A stretch of DNA of 64,000 nt. Source: Myxococcota bacterium. Its GTDB lineage: Bacteria; Myxococcota_A; Polyangia; JAAYKL01. Positions 1 to 9,625 of the stretch are shown piece after piece. The stretch is taken from positions 45,920 through 109,919 of the forward strand of contig JASJCT010000008.1 of NCBI GenBank assembly GCA_030065855.1, in the 5' to 3' direction. The notes beneath the pieces were generated by a model. It made no database searches. It saw nothing but the letters and a program-made list of their open reading frames with translations, and was not told the origin of the DNA. Position numbers and translations under genes: made by a program. Numbering within the stretch: the stretch's first letter is position 1; every line of letters starts with the position of its first letter.

Positions 1-5
1 TTCCC

Positions 6-1148
6 GTGAGCGTTCCCTATCGAGGCCGCTATGAAATTGAGCAGATCTTAAGAAACGTCAATATGGACCCGTTTGAACTGCGGGTCGGCAATCGATGCAT
101 GATCGCCAAGTGCCGGGATAAAGCCCGATTCACACGCGAAGACGCAGCACTCTTTTCAACGGTACGCTATCGGCAGCTAGGTCCCTTCAAGAGGGATTTG
201 GCGATTGAAACAATTGAACTAACAAAGAAGTTTCAATTGCTCATGCGTCCAGCTGTAGATGCCCTAACCCTGAGGGTGCCCCGGGGAAGTATCTACGGAC
301 TGTTGGGACCAGATGGTGCCGGCAAGACAACGACCTTATCCATGTTGTGCGGTCTTACTGCGCCCAGTAGTGGCCGTATCACTTTTGGCAGTAACACATT
401 TGGATACGTACCGCAGGAGCTGGCTGTGTACGACGAGCTGAGCGGGCGGGACAACATTCGTTTTTTTGCCAGCTTATATGGATTGCATGGGACGTCTTTC
501 GAACAGCGGGAAGCAGCATTGTTAGAACTTTCAGGGCTCGCTGAGTATGCGGATGATCTGGTGGGAAAGTATTCGACAGGCATGAAGCGTCGGCTCAACT
601 TGGCACTAGGGTTGGTCCATAGCCCCACGGTTCTCCTTTTGGACGAGCCTACTGCGGGCGTCGACCCCCAGTCCCAACACCTGATCTTCGATGTCGTAAA
701 GGGCTTGAATGCAAGTGGTATTATCATCGTTTACGCCACGCGTTATATGGAAGAGGCCTTGGGTCTTTGCGATCAGGTGGCGATTATGGATCTGGGCCAG
801 CTCATTATCGAGGGAGAACCAAGCGATCTCATCAGGTCCTATGGCACCTATCGGATTGACTTCGAGCTCGACAACCAGGACCGAGGGCCCCTCAAACAAT
901 CAACCCTAGGATGGCTAGAGAAAATCTACGGCGTTCGCCATGTAAGTAGCAATGCAAGTCGCTTGACGTTTGTGGTCCAGAAAAACCGTAAAAGAAAAGA
1001 CTTCCTCAAAGAATTAGACGTGTATTGCAACGCGATGGAAATATCTGCTGAGTTTATTGGCATTACAGAAGCAACCATGGATAGTCTTTTTCTGGATCTC
1101 ACGGGGAGATCATTGCGAGACGATATCTATCGAGGGACAGCTGTATAA
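6..1148 (+). CDS. ABC-2 type exporter, ATP-binding subunit (possibly 5'-truncated)
   Basis: This is the cytoplasmic ATPase of a drug, lipid or polysaccharide exporter of the ABC-2/CcmA class, paired with the permease that starts directly after its stop codon. Visible motifs are Walker A (GPDGAGKTT), Q-loop (VPQELAVYDE), signature YSTGMKRR, Walker B (VLLLDEPT) and D-loop (AGVDP). The switch-region His is Arg246 (TRYMEEA, where family members have THYMEEA). The ABC fold starts only near residue 65 (LAIETIELTKKF). The preceding ~64 residues are unrecognised, and the frame is open to the window edge, so the true protein may be longer or a fusion. An internal TTG at 198, close behind GAGGG, would give a normal-sized ATPase. 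The C-terminal ~90 residues look like the usual regulatory extension. Confidence 0.85.
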   Translation: MSVPYRGRYEIEQILRNVNMDPFELRVGNRCMIAKCRDKARFTREDAALFSTVRYRQLGPFKRDLAIETIELTKKFQLLMRPAVDALTLRVPRGSIYGLLGPDGAGKTTTLSMLCGLTAPSSGRITFGSNTFGYVPQELAVYDELSGRDNIRFFASLYGLHGTSFEQREAALLELSGLAEYADDLVGKYSTGMKRRLNLALGLVHSPTVLLLDEPTAGVDPQSQHLIFDVVKGLNASGIIIVYATRYMEEALGLCDQVAIMDLGQLIIEGEPSDLIRSYGTYRIDFELDNQDRGPLKQSTLGWLEKIYGVRHVSSNASRLTFVVQKNRKRKDFLKELDVYCNAMEISAEFIGITEATMDSLFLDLTGRSLRDDIYRGTAV

Positions 1149-1937
1149 ATGGCAGTGCTGATTACATTTGTTAAAAAAGAGTTTAAAATCATCATACGAA
1201 ATCCAAGTGGGTTAATGATACTCTTCATATTGCCGGCGATTTTAATCATCGTGCTGTCAGTTGCCCTTCAAGGTACATTTACAATCAGCGCCGAAAACCA
1301 AAAACTGGATGTACTCATTCCTAATGAAGTCCAGCAGAGCGTCTCTGGATGGACCGTATTTGCACTGTTCTGGATTGCCCAAATGGTTGCCATCAGTATT
1401 CTTAACGAACACAAAAGTAGTGTCTACAAGAGAATCGTGCTATCGCCCGTTACGATGGCGGCATATCTCGTCGGTAAAATCGTTCCGTTTATCGGTATCA
1501 ACGCGCTGCAGGCGGCTCTATTATTCGCCATAGGTATCCATGTACTGCCCCTATTCGGTTGCCGTGGATTGACGGTACCCCACTACGGCGCATTGGTTAT
1601 CACCACATTGGCCATCTCCATGGCGGCAAACGGCCTTGGTGTGATGATGGCGTTTTTTTCGAGGACCGATAGGTTTGCCGGTGCTGTAAATGTTGCGCTT
1701 CTCATTTTAATGAGCGTAATGGGCGGGATCGTAATACCCCGATTCGCACTGCCAGCATACATGCAGCAGCTAACCCTGGCCGTGCCCCATGGTTGGGCCA
1801 TCCAGATCTATCAGGACATTCTGATTAGAAAACACGACATCGGCCAAATCTTGCCTGAAGTGGGTGTACTGCTCCTATTCGCAGTTGGCTTTTTCTTTCT
1901 GGGTACCGTAAAGATGTTCGCTGGCAATCGGGCATAG
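1149..1937 (+). CDS. ABC-2 type transporter permease
   Basis: Integral inner-membrane subunit of the ABC exporter, 262 residues with about six hydrophobic segments. The first (GLMILFILPAILIIVLSVAL) follows a short cytoplasmic amphipathic start. A soluble loop comes next, then a cluster of membrane helices containing the ABC-2 core (SSVYKRIVLSPVTMAAYLVGK), and a final C-terminal helix (VGVLLLFAVGFFFLGTV). The ATG directly abuts the TAA of the ATPase gene, so the two are almost certainly translationally coupled. The substrate cannot be read from sequence, and no accessory membrane fusion protein is seen in the window. Confidence 0.85.
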   Translation: MAVLITFVKKEFKIIIRNPSGLMILFILPAILIIVLSVALQGTFTISAENQKLDVLIPNEVQQSVSGWTVFALFWIAQMVAISILNEHKSSVYKRIVLSPVTMAAYLVGKIVPFIGINALQAALLFAIGIHVLPLFGCRGLTVPHYGALVITTLAISMAANGLGVMMAFFSRTDRFAGAVNVALLILMSVMGGIVIPRFALPAYMQQLTLAVPHGWAIQIYQDILIRKHDIGQILPEVGVLLLFAVGFFFLGTVKMFAGNRA

Positions 1938-1954
1938 GTTAATCTTGTAACAGC

Positions 1955-3337
1955 ATGCGGCCAAAGGAACTCATCTCATTCGGCGTCCCCCGAGGAGAGC
2001 CATTGGCAATGGCCCTCGAAGCTGTCAAAACTGCGTCTCGCGAGTGGGGGATGAAAAAAGGGGCCATCCGCCAGGCCATAAAAAATGTGGTCAAAGATCC
2101 CGTTGCCCATCGCCGCGATGAGCTGTTTGGGGGACTGGCAGAAGCACTCATCGCACTGAAAAGGCATCGTTCTAACCATGTTAGCCGCCTAGAACCAGCC
2201 CCGTATCGGCAATGGGGCAGCGATCTGGAGCCAGGTGCGATTCGCCAAATGCAAAACGCCTGCAACCTACCCGTTGCGGTAAGAGGCGCACTCATGCCAG
2301 ATGCCCACCAGGGCTATGGGCTGCCCATTGGCGGTGTGCTGGCGACCGAGGGCGCTGTGATTCCCTATGCGGTAGGCATGGATATCGCTTGTCGCATGCG
2401 CTTGTCAGTGCTCGATTGGCCGGTTTCGGCGATCGAAAGAAAACGCAAAACGCTCGAGAACGCCCTGGAACGCGAAACCCGCTTTGGTGTGGGGGCTGCG
2501 TTCGCGCATCGACGAGAACACGCTGTGATGGACGAGGATTGGTCCGTTTCTAAGGTGACAGCAACCAATAAGGACACTGCATGGTCCCAGCTCGGTACAA
2601 GCGGGAGTGGCAATCACTTTGTCGAGTTCGGTACACTTTTATTAAATAAAGAAGAAATCGGACTCGAAAGAGGTGTGTATGTGGCCCTTCTCAGTCATAG
2701 CGGCAGCCGTGGCACCGGTGCTCTGGTGGCGCGCCACTACAGCCGCATGGCAATGGATATACACAAAGCACTGCCCAAAGAACTCATGCACCTGGCCTGG
2801 CTCGACGTATCGAGCGAACCAGGACGAGAGTATTGGCTGGCCATGACATTGCTGGGTCACTACGCCGCAGCCAATCACGAGCTAATTCACCATCACATCG
2901 CAAGCAACCTGGGTGCCCAGGTGCTTGCCGTGGTGGAAAATCATCACAACTTTGCCTGGAAAGAACGGCACTTTGAAAAAGCGCTCATCGTGCATCGAAA
3001 AGGTGCGACCCCAGCGGGTGAACATACACTTGGTATCATTCCTGGTTCCATGGGAACCCCGGGCTATGTTGTACGTGGAAAAGGTTCGCCCGATGCATTG
3101 TCATCTGCCGCGCACGGTGCGGGCCGCAAGATGAGCCGTAAAGCTGCCAAGGCGAGATACACCTGGGAAGATGCCAAACGGGTTTTAAAAAAGCGCGGCG
3201 TTAAGGTGCTGAGCGCCGGTCTCGACGAAGTTCCTATGGCCTATAAAGACATTGAAACAGTCATGGCTGCTCAACGGGATTTGGTCCTGCCGATTGCCCG
3301 GTTTGATCCCAAACTCGTAAAAATGGCTTCTGATTGA
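1955..3337 (+). CDS. rtcB: RtcB family RNA ligase (3'-phosphate/5'-OH)
   Basis: GTP-dependent RNA ligase joining 2',3'-cyclic phosphate or 3'-phosphate ends to 5'-OH ends in tRNA splicing or RNA repair. RtcB landmarks in order are PDAHQGYGLPIGGV, the metal-binding D143-x2-C146 (VGMDIACRM), GSGNHFVEFG, HSGSRG, ENHHNFAWKE, GSMGTPGYVV and the guanylate-accepting His in SAAHGAGRKMSR. Length is 460 residues, within the family range. The metal motif reads DIACRM instead of the usual DIGCGM, and an N-terminal stretch of ~80 residues precedes the core, so this is a divergent subfamily. It sits 17 bp behind the ABC genes. No archease, RtcA or RtcR is nearby, so its stimulus is unknown. Confidence 0.88.
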   Translation: MRPKELISFGVPRGEPLAMALEAVKTASREWGMKKGAIRQAIKNVVKDPVAHRRDELFGGLAEALIALKRHRSNHVSRLEPAPYRQWGSDLEPGAIRQMQNACNLPVAVRGALMPDAHQGYGLPIGGVLATEGAVIPYAVGMDIACRMRLSVLDWPVSAIERKRKTLENALERETRFGVGAAFAHRREHAVMDEDWSVSKVTATNKDTAWSQLGTSGSGNHFVEFGTLLLNKEEIGLERGVYVALLSHSGSRGTGALVARHYSRMAMDIHKALPKELMHLAWLDVSSEPGREYWLAMTLLGHYAAANHELIHHHIASNLGAQVLAVVENHHNFAWKERHFEKALIVHRKGATPAGEHTLGIIPGSMGTPGYVVRGKGSPDALSSAAHGAGRKMSRKAAKARYTWEDAKRVLKKRGVKVLSAGLDEVPMAYKDIETVMAAQRDLVLPIARFDPKLVKMASD

Positions 3338-3363
3338 ATGCGTGTGAAATGAAATAAATGCCC

Positions 3364-5055
3364 CTATAGTTCACCGGAGAGCATTTCTGCGACGTTAAAG
3401 GCATGGTCGCCGAGCTTCTCGAAGCTGGTCAGCATGTCGATGAAGACCAGACCCGAATCCACGTCGCTGTTGCCCTGGCGCAGCCGCTCCACGTGGGTAT
3501 CCCGCATATGTCGTCGCTTTTCATTGATCGTATTCTCGATTTTCCGTGCTTCTTCCATGAGATTGGAGGCGTTGCCGTTGAGCATACGCGAGATATTTTG
3601 CTTTAGTAACTCGATAAAGCGCATGACCTGCTCTCCGATCTCAGTGGCCTCTCGAATCTCCTCTTTGCTGAAGGCAAGCTTCTCGTCATATCTGCGCTCC
3701 AGTAGTTTGAGCAGTAGTTCGCAGTGATCCCCCATGCGCTCGATATCACCAACCGCATTGATGATGCCTGCAAGTTCGCGGCTTTGGCGACCGGATTTTT
3801 CCGACCTCGCGATCTTGGTCAAATAGACAGTTATTTCTTTTTGCAGGAGATCTACGGTTTGTTCAGACGCGGCGATTGCCGCGGCGATCTTGCCGAGCTT
3901 CTTCTCAGGTGAGGCAATGAGCATGAGTACCCGGCTGAGCATGGATTCAACTTCATCGAGCATGCGACCGACTTCGCTGCGCGCCGCATGCAAGGCCATT
4001 GGGGTCAGGTTGATGATAGTGGGGTCGATATACTTGAGCGATTTACTTTCTGTCTTCTTGACGCTGGATACGAGCTTGTCTGCAATCCACGCTATCTGTG
4101 AGGCAAACGGCAGAAACATCGCCGTATTGAGAACATTGAACACAGAGTGAAACGCGGCGATCCGCGCTGCAATGCTGGTTTGAGAGGGGGCACTGCCCAG
4201 ATCACCTGTGATAGCCGAGACTATGTGATTTATCCCACTTAAGAACGGGGTAAACAGAATCACCGCCCATACGGCGCCAGAGATGTTGAAAACGAGATGG
4301 GCTCGGGCCGCGCGCTTGGCAGTATTTGACGCGCCGATGGCAGCCAGGTTTGCTGTGAGTGTGGTGCCAATGTTCTCTCCGAGGACCAGGGCGCAGGCAG
4401 TGGGCAGATCGATGAGCTGTTGTGCTGCCAGCGTCATTGTGATGGCCATGGTTGCTGAGGAGGATTGGATGATCATCGTGACAAGCGCACCGACAAATAC
4501 GGCCAACAAGCGCCACCCGATGAAATCTGCGCGGCAGCTCGACATCCAGGCAAGGATGACCTCGGAATCTCGGAGTTGGTGGACCGAATCCTTCATGAAA
4601 TCGAGGCCGATGAAAAGAACCCCGAATCCGATAAGGACTTCACCCCATTCGGCGATCCGCCGGGCACCGAAAAATCTTGGGAAGAATCCAAGCGCCACAG
4701 CCGGCAAGGCCATCATCACAATTTTTACCTTGAATCCCACAATAGCCACGAGCCAGCCGGTGAGCGTGGTGCCGATATTGGCCCCCATAATGACGCCGAT
4801 AGATTGATGTAAGGTGATGAGGCCAGCGTTGACAAACCCGACGAGCATGACGGTTGTCGCGCTCGAAGACTGGACTGCACTGGTGACCAGGATCCCCGTT
4901 CCGACGCCGGCCAGCCGGTTGTTGGTCATCACGGACAGCACCCGGCGCATCTTTGCGCCAGCCACCTTTTGCAGCCCTTCGCTCATGATTTTCATGCCAA
5001 AGAGGAAAAATGCCAGGCCCCCTAAAACCGTGATCAAAGTCTGCGCAATATTCAT
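3364..5055 (-). CDS. Na+/phosphate symporter family protein with PhoU-like C-terminus
   Basis: Inner-membrane Na/Pi cotransporter of the NptA/YjbB type. The first ~320 residues carry two inverted halves, each with the diagnostic QSSSAT motif (QSSSATTVMLVGF and QSSSATMAITMTL), with many hydrophobic helices between. From about residue 335 the protein becomes helical and charged with two PhoU-like segments (DIERMGDHCELLLKLLERR and SFEKLGDHAFNVAEM), typical of the long form. It probably moves phosphate, in bacteria often outward, and senses cell phosphate status. ATG at 5055 is chosen; a GTG nine bases upstream is possible. It is convergent with rtcB and no pst/phoB genes are near. Confidence 0.9.
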   Translation of the reverse strand: MNIAQTLITVLGGLAFFLFGMKIMSEGLQKVAGAKMRRVLSVMTNNRLAGVGTGILVTSAVQSSSATTVMLVGFVNAGLITLHQSIGVIMGANIGTTLTGWLVAIVGFKVKIVMMALPAVALGFFPRFFGARRIAEWGEVLIGFGVLFIGLDFMKDSVHQLRDSEVILAWMSSCRADFIGWRLLAVFVGALVTMIIQSSSATMAITMTLAAQQLIDLPTACALVLGENIGTTLTANLAAIGASNTAKRAARAHLVFNISGAVWAVILFTPFLSGINHIVSAITGDLGSAPSQTSIAARIAAFHSVFNVLNTAMFLPFASQIAWIADKLVSSVKKTESKSLKYIDPTIINLTPMALHAARSEVGRMLDEVESMLSRVLMLIASPEKKLGKIAAAIAASEQTVDLLQKEITVYLTKIARSEKSGRQSRELAGIINAVGDIERMGDHCELLLKLLERRYDEKLAFSKEEIREATEIGEQVMRFIELLKQNISRMLNGNASNLMEEARKIENTINEKRRHMRDTHVERLRQGNSDVDSGLVFIDMLTSFEKLGDHAFNVAEMLSGEL

Positions 5056-5115
5056 GGTGGGCACTAGTTAGCATAGGTATAGATTGGCTTACAACACGGA
5101 ACAGAAGGTTGAGGA

Positions 5116-6648
5116 TTATCGATGGGTTGCCAGGGGGCCGATTTCGCTCTCGACAGCTGTCAGAACCTCCAGGCGCTCGACCATGCCCTGCATGGCGTTG
5201 TGATCCGGATAAAGGGGTCGATCCTCATCGAGAAACGCGACGTGCTTTCGAATCGCGGCCTTTGCCGCTGATGTGCCCCTGCCAACGGTATATTCGCGAA
5301 AATCAAGGGCTTGGGCAGCGGCCATCAGCTCGATACCCAAGACGCCATTGGCGATATCGCAGATTTGACGCGTTTTTAGGGCACTGTTCATACCCATGGA
5401 AACGAAATCTTCCTGGTCAGCAGCAGCGGGAATGGATTGGATGTAAGCCGGTGCCGAGAGGATGCGTTGCTCCACAATCTGCATATCTGCGGTATATTGA
5501 CTGAGCATGAGCCCGGAGAACATCCCGGCGCCTTTGGTCAGAAAGGCGGGTAACCCGACATTGAGTGCGGGATTGGTCAACCGATTGAGGCGCCTCTCGG
5601 AGAGCACACAGATCATCGTAATGGCTGCGCCCAGGGTGTCGAGGGGCAGGCTCACGGGTGTGCCTTGGAAGTTGGCGCCGGTCAGAACGACCCGTTCCTC
5701 TGGTAGAAAAATGGGATTATCACCCACCCCATTGGCCTCTATCTCGAGTTGACTGCGGGTCCACTGCAGCTGATCACGAGCTGCGCCGATAATTTGGGGC
5801 GTTGATCGCATCGAATAGGCATCTTGAACTTTGACCTTCTCTTTTCCTGTAACAAGGTCAGAGCCGGCCATGATTTTTCTCAGATTCTCTGCCGAGATAA
5901 CTGCGCCATGGAATCCCCGGAGTGCGTGGAGTCGGGGATCATAGGGCTTCATATTGGCCTTGAGGGCCTCCAGGGTCATGGCCGCTCCTATTTCAGCCTG
6001 TTTGAGCCAACGCTCAGCATCATAGGCAATGAGGCAGCCGATGGCGTTGGTCAAATTAGACCCGTTGATGGTGGCCAAGCCATCTCTCGCCTGTAATCCA
6101 GGAATTGGGATCCCCGCCTTCTTAAAGGCCTTGTCTCCGGGTAGGCGCTCACCTCGATAGATGGCTTCTCCCTCGCCCAACATCAACAGGGCGATCTGGC
6201 TCATCGGCGCGAGATCTCCGCAGGCACCAACCGAGCCTTTTTGACAGACGATAGGGGTGACGCCCTTGTTAAGCATTTCGATTAGGGTTTCGGTAATGAT
6301 GGGGCGCCCACCTGAGCAACCGTTGGCGTGCACGTTTGCGCGCAGCAACATGGCCGCGCGCACCTGATCGATCGGCACTGGATCACCGATACCAGCTGCG
6401 TGATTGTAAATGAGGTATCGCTGGAAATCTTTGACCTGATCGTCTGTGAGCACGACTTCTGAGAACTCTCCGATACCTGTGTTTACCCCGTACATAATCT
6501 CCCGTGCCTCAATCCGCTCCTCGATAAAGGCGCGACACTTGGCGATGCGCGCTAGTGCATCCGCGTGGAGCGCAACTTTTTCATTTCTGCGGGCAACGCG
6601 TTCGATGTCTTCGATGGTAAGGTTTTTACCTGTAAGTACAATTGCCAT
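5116..6648 (-). CDS. aromatic amino acid ammonia-lyase/aminomutase family (HAL/PAL/TAL)
   Basis: Cytoplasmic MIO-dependent enzyme that removes ammonia from histidine, phenylalanine or tyrosine, or isomerises them to beta-amino acids. The length of 510 residues fits. Family features are GVNTGIGEFS, NHAAGIGDP, GSVGACGDLAPMSQ, NGSNLTNAIG, VQDAYSMRSTPQ and DNPIFLPE. The MIO triad is Ala142-Cys143-Gly144 instead of Ala-Ser-Gly. The NHAAG His is what HAL and some TAL/TAM enzymes have. No hutU, hutI or hutG lies nearby, which argues against calling it hutH with certainty; an aminomutase or lyase for secondary metabolism is possible. The ATG at 6648 is preceded by a good TTGGAGGA site, so the longer start 18 bases upstream is unlikely. 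Transcription diverges from murA. Confidence 0.85.
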   Translation of the reverse strand: MAIVLTGKNLTIEDIERVARRNEKVALHADALARIAKCRAFIEERIEAREIMYGVNTGIGEFSEVVLTDDQVKDFQRYLIYNHAAGIGDPVPIDQVRAAMLLRANVHANGCSGGRPIITETLIEMLNKGVTPIVCQKGSVGACGDLAPMSQIALLMLGEGEAIYRGERLPGDKAFKKAGIPIPGLQARDGLATINGSNLTNAIGCLIAYDAERWLKQAEIGAAMTLEALKANMKPYDPRLHALRGFHGAVISAENLRKIMAGSDLVTGKEKVKVQDAYSMRSTPQIIGAARDQLQWTRSQLEIEANGVGDNPIFLPEERVVLTGANFQGTPVSLPLDTLGAAITMICVLSERRLNRLTNPALNVGLPAFLTKGAGMFSGLMLSQYTADMQIVEQRILSAPAYIQSIPAAADQEDFVSMGMNSALKTRQICDIANGVLGIELMAAAQALDFREYTVGRGTSAAKAAIRKHVAFLDEDRPLYPDHNAMQGMVERLEVLTAVESEIGPLATHR

Positions 6649-6913
6649 GGCTCCTCCAAGTTTCAATGGCTAGGCGGAGTGCCTAATAATAACTATGATG
6701 ATATATATTTTAATTATCAAGGTTTAAAAAGAAAATAATGATTTTTTTTTAACAAATTGTTATTTATAAAAATTTTCTTTATTTTTGAAACGCATGTAGC
6801 GCCTATTTTTCCCTTGTCACGTCACATCTGCCTGTGCGATTGTTCAGGGGTGAACGGGCGCTCTTACTCCTGACTGAATCCAGTGCAGCGCTCGCAATAA
6901 TGAGGTATCTAGT
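6649..6913. promoter_or_regulatory. AT-rich divergent intergenic region (ammonia-lyase / murA)
   Basis: About 265 bp between two divergent genes with no coding potential. The part from 6680 to 6790 is strikingly AT-rich, with runs of T and A (for example the T tract around 6743-6752), unlike the balanced composition around it. It must hold the promoters of both flanking genes. I cannot assign a convincing -35/-10 pair or operator by eye. Confidence 0.4.
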
Positions 6914-8197
6914 ATGGCGAGCTTCATAGTCGAAGGGGGCGTACCATTATCCGGAGAAATCATACCTGCTGGCAATAAAAATGAGGCATTGCCGGTGCTG
7001 GCCGCCTCCCTCCTACCTTCATCCCCAGTGACACTTTATAATATTCCACATATAGGTGATATTAACCAGATGATACAATTGTTGCAGGGTGTGGGAGCAA
7101 GGGTGGCATCTTCCCCTGATAAGGGGCTGACGATTGACACGACCGGCGTCGGCGATGCAGAGCCGGACCAATTGACCTGTGCTCGGATTCGCGCCTCCTT
7201 TCTACTGGCAGGCCCCCTGCTTGCGCGTCGCGGACATATTGTTTTACCGAGACCGGGGGGGGATCGCATCGGACGGCGGCGCCTGGATACGCATGTGCTC
7301 GCACTCAAAGCGCTCGGGGCCGATATAACCACCGATGGGTCGTATCATTTAACCGCGCCACGCGGATTAAACGGCGCAGAGATTTTTTTGGATGAAGCAT
7401 CGGTCATGGCGACTGAAAACGCGATCATGGCCGCAGTTGCCGCATCTGGCGAATCAATTATCTACAACGCTGCTTGCGAGCCCCATGTCCAGGGCTTGTG
7501 TCGGTTTCTCACCAACATGGGCGCTGAGATAGACGGGATCGGCAGCAATGTCCTTTCCATTCGTGGCGCGGCCGAGCTTCATGGCTGCTCCCATCGCGTG
7601 ATGAGTGATCACATCGAGATCGGGAGTTTTATCGGTTTGGCCGCGGTCACAGGCGGCAGCATCGTTATCCGCAATGTGGAACCAGAGAACCTGCGGATGA
7701 TCCGAATGGTCTTTCGCAAGCTCGGTATTCAGATTGAGATGGACGACACCACGTTGACGGTTCCGGAAAACCAGCAACCAGAGGTCTATTGTGACCTAGG
7801 TGGTGCTATTCCGCGAATCGACGATGCGACCTGGCCCGGGTTCCCTGCTGACTTGACGTCCATAGCGCTCGTCACAGCGACCCAGGCCTCGGGAACCGTC
7901 GTCATCCACGAAAAAATGTTTGAAAGTCGCCTGTTTTTCGTCGATAGCCTCGTCTCAATGGGCGCAAAGATTGTGCTATGTGACCCTCACCGGGCCGTGG
8001 TCGTCGGTCCTACTCCCCTCTATGGGTGCGAACTATCGAGTCCAGATATTCGCGCGGGCATGGCCTTACTCATCGCCGCATTAAGCGCAAAAGGCCGATC
8101 TGTGATTCACAATATTCGCCAGATCGACCGCGGCTATCAGGATATTGACGGCCGTTTGAGAAAGCTCGGCGCCAGAATAGACCGCGTATTGGTATAG
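6914..8197 (+). CDS. murA: UDP-N-acetylglucosamine 1-carboxyvinyltransferase, Cys-to-Asp type
   Basis: First committed step of peptidoglycan synthesis: transfer of enolpyruvate from PEP to UDP-GlcNAc in the cytoplasm. The EPT fold is clear: Lys-Asn of the PEP site ([16 protein letters not shown]), [15 protein letters not shown] in the catalytic loop, [18 protein letters not shown] in the second half, and the late Asp in [10 protein letters not shown]. At the position of catalytic Cys115 of the E. coli enzyme there is Asp117, as in chlamydial and mycobacterial MurA. That change keeps activity but prevents covalent inactivation by fosfomycin. At 427 residues the protein is full length. Start ATG 6914. 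A MurA-like paralogue cannot be excluded because other copies may lie outside the window. Confidence 0.9.
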   Translation: MASFIVEGGVPLSGEIIPAGNKNEALPVLAASLLPSSPVTLYNIPHIGDINQMIQLLQGVGARVASSPDKGLTIDTTGVGDAEPDQLTCARIRASFLLAGPLLARRGHIVLPRPGGDRIGRRRLDTHVLALKALGADITTDGSYHLTAPRGLNGAEIFLDEASVMATENAIMAAVAASGESIIYNAACEPHVQGLCRFLTNMGAEIDGIGSNVLSIRGAAELHGCSHRVMSDHIEIGSFIGLAAVTGGSIVIRNVEPENLRMIRMVFRKLGIQIEMDDTTLTVPENQQPEVYCDLGGAIPRIDDATWPGFPADLTSIALVTATQASGTVVIHEKMFESRLFFVDSLVSMGAKIVLCDPHRAVVVGPTPLYGCELSSPDIRAGMALLIAALSAKGRSVIHNIRQIDRGYQDIDGRLRKLGARIDRVLV

Positions 8198-8322
8198 GTT
8201 GTATTCAATGTGCGGGCATTTGTTGACTTTTTAGTAAACGCGTCGTACTGGACCGGATAGTCAATTGTGCTTCCTCATGGCGATGAATAGGAGAGGACAT
8301 ACATTAGGGAAAGGAGCTTTGC

Positions 8323-9483
8323 ATGAGTGAATACCTGTTTACATCCGAATCTGTTTCAGAAGGTCATCCAGATAAGATTTGCGATCAAATTTCAGATGCG
8401 ATCCTGGACGAATGCATAAAAGAAGACCCGACCAGCCGAGTGGCCGTGGAGACCATGGTAAAGACCGGGATGGCGGTCATTGCCGGCGAAATTACCACTC
8501 GAACATGGGTAGACATGCCCGAGGTCGTTCGAAATACAATTCGAGAAATCGGATACACAGATTCGTGTATGGGCTTTGATGCAAACACCTGTGCCGTCCT
8601 GACAGCAATCGAGAAGCAGTCTCCAGACATTTCCCAAGGTGTAGATGCAGATCAGGCAGCATCCAAGGAACAGGGAGCTGGAGACCAGGGCATGATGTTC
8701 GGTTTTGCTTGCAATGAAACCGCGTCGCTGATGCCATTGCCCATCTCCCTCGCCCATGCGCTCATGAAAAAAATGGCCAAGATCAGAAAATCCAGTGAGG
8801 TACCTTTCCTCAGGCCAGACGCGAAAGGTCAGGTCAGCGTCAGATACAACGACGGCAGGCCCGTTCACATCGATACTGTCGTCGTCTCAACGCAGCATAG
8901 CGAAGATATAAGCGCCGATGACCTCGAAGCCTGGGTTCGGACGAACGTTGTCACACCCACCCTACAGGGTGAGCTGTTCAGCGAGAAGACCCGCGTACTC
9001 GTCAACCCTACCGGACGATTTGTCTTTGGTGGGCCCTATGCAGATGCAGGGGTAACGGGTCGAAAAATAATCGTCGATACCTACGGGGGCATGGGTGCGC
9101 ACGGCGGGGGGGCGTTTTCCGGTAAGGATCCGTCTAAAGTCGATCGATCCGCTGCCTATTACGCGCGCTACGTGGCTAAGAACCTCGTTGCCGCGGGCGT
9201 GGCCTCTCGCCTGCAAGTGCAAATCGCTTACGCCATCGGCGTTGCCCAGCCCGTGTCCGTGCACGTGCAGACCTTCAATACCGGTAAAGTGCCCGATGAG
9301 GTGATTGGCAAATATGTCAGCGATAATTTCGACATGCGCCCTGCAGCCATTATCGAGCAGCTGGATCTATTGAAGCCCATCTACAAAGCCACCGCTACAT
9401 ATGGTCACTTCGGTCGTTCTGGGCCGTCTTTTACTTGGGAACGGGTAGATCGGAAAGAGAAGATAGCAAGCGATCTGCTGTAG
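8323..9483 (+). CDS. metK: S-adenosylmethionine synthetase
   Basis: Makes S-adenosylmethionine from methionine and ATP in the cytoplasm. At 386 residues it is the canonical length, with the signature motifs [16 protein letters not shown] (N-terminal ATP/Mg site), [10 protein letters not shown] (flexible-loop region), [19 protein letters not shown] and [16 protein letters not shown]. All catalytic residues I can recognise appear intact. A GAAAGGAG ribosome site lies just upstream of the ATG. The 125-bp leader after murA has no SAM riboswitch core that I can recognise, and no ahcY or methylation-cycle gene follows. Confidence 0.97.
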   Translation: MSEYLFTSESVSEGHPDKICDQISDAILDECIKEDPTSRVAVETMVKTGMAVIAGEITTRTWVDMPEVVRNTIREIGYTDSCMGFDANTCAVLTAIEKQSPDISQGVDADQAASKEQGAGDQGMMFGFACNETASLMPLPISLAHALMKKMAKIRKSSEVPFLRPDAKGQVSVRYNDGRPVHIDTVVVSTQHSEDISADDLEAWVRTNVVTPTLQGELFSEKTRVLVNPTGRFVFGGPYADAGVTGRKIIVDTYGGMGAHGGGAFSGKDPSKVDRSAAYYARYVAKNLVAAGVASRLQVQIAYAIGVAQPVSVHVQTFNTGKVPDEVIGKYVSDNFDMRPAAIIEQLDLLKPIYKATATYGHFGRSGPSFTWERVDRKEKIASDLL

Positions 9484-9625
9484 CAGCCCGTTATTCCCCT
9501 TCCTTCTGCTTTGCTCAAAGCGCCCGTTTCTTGCTCCTGCCATCTTCGTTGGATATCATTGGTTTACGTACTAAACTCTAAAGAATAGGCGCAGTGGCAG
9601 TCAGCTTGCAAAGGCGGATAGGGAT

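Noticed and set aside
8198..8322. SAM riboswitch before metK
   Set aside because: No conserved SAM-I/II/III core or terminator could be recognised by eye; only a good ribosome site is seen.
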